Below, piece after piece: positions 18,936 to 21,884 of a stretch of DNA of 21,884 nucleotides. The stretch covers positions 305,797-327,680 of the forward strand of contig BLXT01002522.1 in assembly GCA_019648995.1 (NCBI GenBank), written 5' to 3'. The notes under the pieces are model-generated. The model saw only the letters and a program-made list of their open reading frames with translations, had not been told where the DNA came from and searched no databases. The stretch comes from Plakobranchus ocellatus (taxonomy: Eukaryota > Mollusca > Gastropoda > Plakobranchidae). The first letter of the stretch is position 1. Each line of letters starts with the position of its first letter. The translations under genes and the position numbers were made by a program.

Positions 18936-20973
18936 CTACAAAAGGACCATGTCCTCCGAATCCTCGTCGATCTCATTCTGGGCAGGTTTTGCTTCCACAA
19001 CACGCAAGGCCTGATGTTGCTCTTTCTGTTCGTTCATTCGCTTGGTGTATCTGCTGCTGACAACACCGGAAACCATTTCCTTCACAAGCTGCTCACTGGG
19101 ATCCCATGTAACACACGTTGAATTGTTTCTGGTGATTGGTTGTTTGGCTAACAACGTATCTTTGACTGTTTCAGCTTTTAGGGAGTTACTGCACTTGGTT
19201 TTGATACTGTTCATAAGAGAGAAAATTCTTTCCACACATGCAGATGAATGTGGCAAAGCTGTCAGTGTCACCATAAAGTCTGACAATATGTCATATTTGC
19301 AATTCTCGAGTCCATCTTTGATTTCTCTCAATTTGAACCAGTATTGTGGGATGCTGCTTGAAGGAATATGTAAATTCTTTGCATTGACACGGAAACTTCG
19401 CCATTGATCGTCATTGTCATTTAATGATGACTCTGGAACGGTGTTGGGGAAGTGGATAGCAAGGGGAACGATGGACGTTGGTGATTGTGCTGCACTGTCT
19501 GGATCAAGGATCTTGCGTTGGGAGATAACTCTTTCCTTTTTGAAAGAGAGCCTTTTCTTCATTTTAACGCATAGCTTAACAAGAACATTCTTGCAGTCAG
19601 TTTTGAACCGAGTGTTAGAAGCCTCATTAACAAGGGGTTCGCTGAGTAGTAGCGCAGTTGCTTTCCCTTTGTTCCCTTTGTTCTTTGAAGAACTTCATCT
19701 CTGATGAAGAAGCTCAGAAATGTCTTGTACTCACTTCTTACCATGGAATAATTATAACATGTGTAGTCTGAAACGTTCAGATTGAAACTCCAGGTTCAAA
19801 TTATTGACCTTCTGTAAGACATACCGAAGGAATAGAAGCATATATTTGATCCCTCTTTTGTTCAGTGTGTTATAGATCCTATTTGCTCCATCCACCTTGT
19901 CAGTGATTGCCTCACTTTGAAAATACAAAAGCAAGGCCTCATATTGCTCCAAGATCATCTTTATTACGTTTTCCGGGGAAAGCCAGCGTGTTTGAGACAA
20001 CTTGGGGATTTTATGGTTCACTGTGTCAACCACATCCTGTATCATTGTGAAATCTGTTTGCCTCTTGCTGCTGCGAGAAAAATAAGATGTCAGATCCATT
20101 AAGGACGCTTCCAAGAATGATGGCAGTACACTGACAGCATGACTGGCACACAGAGCAAATGAATGGCATACACATCCCATAATAAAGACTGATGGGACGT
20201 CATAGCAAAGAGGTTTTTGATATCCTCCACTGCTGTCCATCATTGTGGAGCAATTGTCACTGGCAAAGCCGATGATATTTGTCAATGGGATATTCCTGTC
20301 TTGCATGGGTCTGTTTGACAGCCTCATAAAGACCCTGTGCAGTTCCATTTTCAACCGTTATAGCGTCTAGTACTTGTAATGCATCGACAACATTCTCTTA
20401 GTTCATGTCAAAATATCTACACACAATGGCCAGAACTTGAGTGACCGAGATGTCGGTACTTTCATCAATGATGATCGAGAACTTTTGGTTCCTGCAGATA
20501 TCAGTTATATTCATTTTTTCGTGGAAAGCAATGCCATCTTGTATTGTATGTGATAGTTTTGTTCTTTTCAAAGACAATTTATGGGCTATTTTGTTGTCAG
20601 GACAGATTTTCTTGAGAACAGGCAAGAAATGGATATTGTGTTCAACAAAGTATGCAGCTATCTGTAGTTCACTTTTCGGCAATTTGTTCATCTTCTGTTG
20701 TTGAAGGTTTGACCATGAAGTTGGATATGCTTCGCTGGTTGTTGCTGCTCTCATGCTCTCTTTATGCTTTGATGATTCTTTATGGCGAAGGAGCATTGAT
20801 TTGTTACTGTTCTTTATTGTGGTTTTGCAACTTTTATAAAAAGTGGAGTCCTTATCAACTGAGTCCCGCACCAGCCATTCCTTTAAATCAAGGTCTTTAA
20901 GCCACTCATCCTTGAATGACTGGTTATACCACTTTCTTTTTCTGTAACTACTTTGGTTTGGTTTGTCATCCAT
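18936..20973 (-). pseudogene. Decayed hAT transposase (zinc-finger/ZMYM6-like type)
   Basis: Transposase that would cut the element ends and dimerise through its C-terminus. ATG at 20973 (MDDKPNQSSYRKRKWYNQ). In order along the gene: an N-terminal TTF/BED-like zinc finger (SCKTTIKNSNKSMLLRHKE, SKHKE), the IIDESTDIS core, NIIGFASDNCSTMM, CVCHSFALCASHA, LSQTRWLSPENV, and the C-terminal hAT dimerisation motif LPHSSACVERIFSLMNSIKT. Known relatives have all of these in one uninterrupted frame. Here there is an in-frame TAA at 20398-20400 (after RYFDMN), a frame change near 20300, another near 19750 and another near 19670. The first finger cysteine is replaced by Tyr (FYKSC). It is therefore inactive. 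The exact subfamily is inferred from memory; no search was done. Confidence 0.9.
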
Positions 20974-21884
20974 AGAGAATAAACAACACACTTGGATCTA
21001 ATGCGAAAAATTAGATTTATGAACCCTAGCTTACAAGAATATGAATACACTAATGGATCTAGATATACATCTAGATATTATATGGATAAGCTTATCCGTC
21101 TAGATTCTAGATTTAGTCGCATATAAAAATTATCAAGCAGTCATGCAGATCCTGTTGCAGCTACAATGTCTAAAAGCTATTCACTTCATAAAACACATTG
21201 TGTGAGAAAATACCGACTAGATCCAGATTAAGATCTACTGGAGTTCAAGCTGAAGTGTTTAGGTGAACAATCAACAACCACATTTTGTAACTCAACTGAT
21301 CAGAGATCTAGCAAAGACTGGCGGCTGGATGGGTTGGGTACTGGGTCTGTTGGAGTCAGGGGCTTGATGGAATTTCAAATGTGAGCTCGGGTAAATGTTA
21401 GGTTTGCCAGTGCCTTTGATTTGATGTGCATTGTGTACTTATAACTTTTGAGTTTCTTCCTCGAAGGTAAAATAGTCTAATATTCTCAATATTTCTGATA
21501 GACATGTCTTTGTAATATGGTGAAAAGTCCAAAAATAATTTAAAGAATAATCCAGTAGTCCAAATTAAAGATTATAATAAAAGCAATATGAGTCCAAATT
21601 TTACTAAAAACCAGTCCATTCGTTTTAGACTAATGCAAACCGGCAACACACGTACATTTTGAGTGAGGGGAAGCCTCATGCCAGATTTTTATTTTCCTCT
21701 CGTATTTTAGTATTGCGACTTTTTTTTTCTTTGTTTTGTTTCGTTTTTGTTTAAATTGCTTTTTCTATTGGATAATTTTTTTTAAAAGTCCTAATGCCAA
21801 AATTGCCATGCAAAGAAAACCCCAGATTCGTTTGCAAAAACCCCAGAACCCAAGACAACCCTAAAAAACCCAAGATCTGGGGGG
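20974..21884. other. hAT 5' non-coding region
   Basis: No coding sequence. It lies between the transposase start and the missing right terminus. It contains a TCTAGATATA/TCTAGATTCTAGAT cluster (about 21055-21115), T runs near 21720-21730, and AAAACCCCAG repeats near 21816-21846. The last bases (AAACCCAAGATCTGGGGGG) are G/C-homopolymer rich and the window ends inside the element. Confidence 0.6.

Larger units (their letters stand above)
18508..21884 (-). mobile_element. hAT-superfamily DNA transposon, right end beyond window
   Basis: Begins with CAGGGCTGCCAAT at 18508, a typical hAT terminus, exactly where homology to the tandem copy breaks. It encloses a decayed hAT transposase on the minus strand, so the terminus seen is the transposase 3' side. 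Subterminal AAAACCCC(AG) motifs occur near the left end (18534, 18556, 18587) and again near the window end (21816, 21836), suggesting the other terminus lies a short distance outside. At least 3.38 kb long. The 8 bases before the terminus (GTCTAGGA) are the predicted target-site duplication. Confidence 0.85.

Noticed and set aside
21850-21872. ACAACCCTAA as the right hAT terminus
   Set aside because: Only partly matches the inverse of CAGGGCTGCCAAT, and the following bases do not match GTCTAGGA. The true end is more likely just outside the window.

Overview
This is metazoan nuclear DNA: AT-rich, mostly non-coding, with long (GA)n, (TA)n and (GACA)n microsatellites, short tRNA-derived repeats, one intron-containing housekeeping gene and a decayed hAT transposon. 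The heavy (GA)n content, the many AGATCT/TCTAGA hexamers and the tRNA-type SINEs fit a gastropod or other mollusc. That placement is inferred from style, not from a diagnostic gene. No rRNA, functional tRNA gene, CRISPR array, retroelement polymerase or virus-like gene was seen.

Layout. Positions 1-2060 are dominated by purine-strand microsatellites. Positions 2060-6160 are AT-rich non-coding DNA holding two arrays of tRNA-like modules about 55-64 bp apart (2791-2962, 4031-4135), a foldback structure whose loop is filled with microsatellites (4770-4988), and a tRNA-derived SINE (about 5314-5440, + strand). Positions 6160-10540 are GA-rich and then featureless AT-rich DNA. A 307-base assembly gap (10593-10899) lies inside a GA tract. 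A second copy of the same SINE follows on the minus strand (about 11370-11510).

The one clear host gene is on the minus strand (12448-13544): barrier-to-autointegration factor (BAF/BANF1). It has two coding exons encoding 89 aa, correct splice sites and probably a further non-coding 5' exon. Its 827-bp intron holds a long imperfect hairpin. A four-copy 50-53 bp tandem repeat (12040-12251) lies just past its likely poly(A) site.

From 14651 to 18507 there is an old tandem duplication of a roughly 1.9-kb non-coding unit. The second copy carries its own internal duplication. That copy is interrupted at 18508 by a hAT DNA transposon, which fills the rest of the window and whose far end lies outside. 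Its minus-strand transposase gene (20973 to 18936) is a pseudogene with one in-frame stop and at least three frame breaks. The order of events can be read directly: segment duplication, then hAT insertion, then decay of the transposase.
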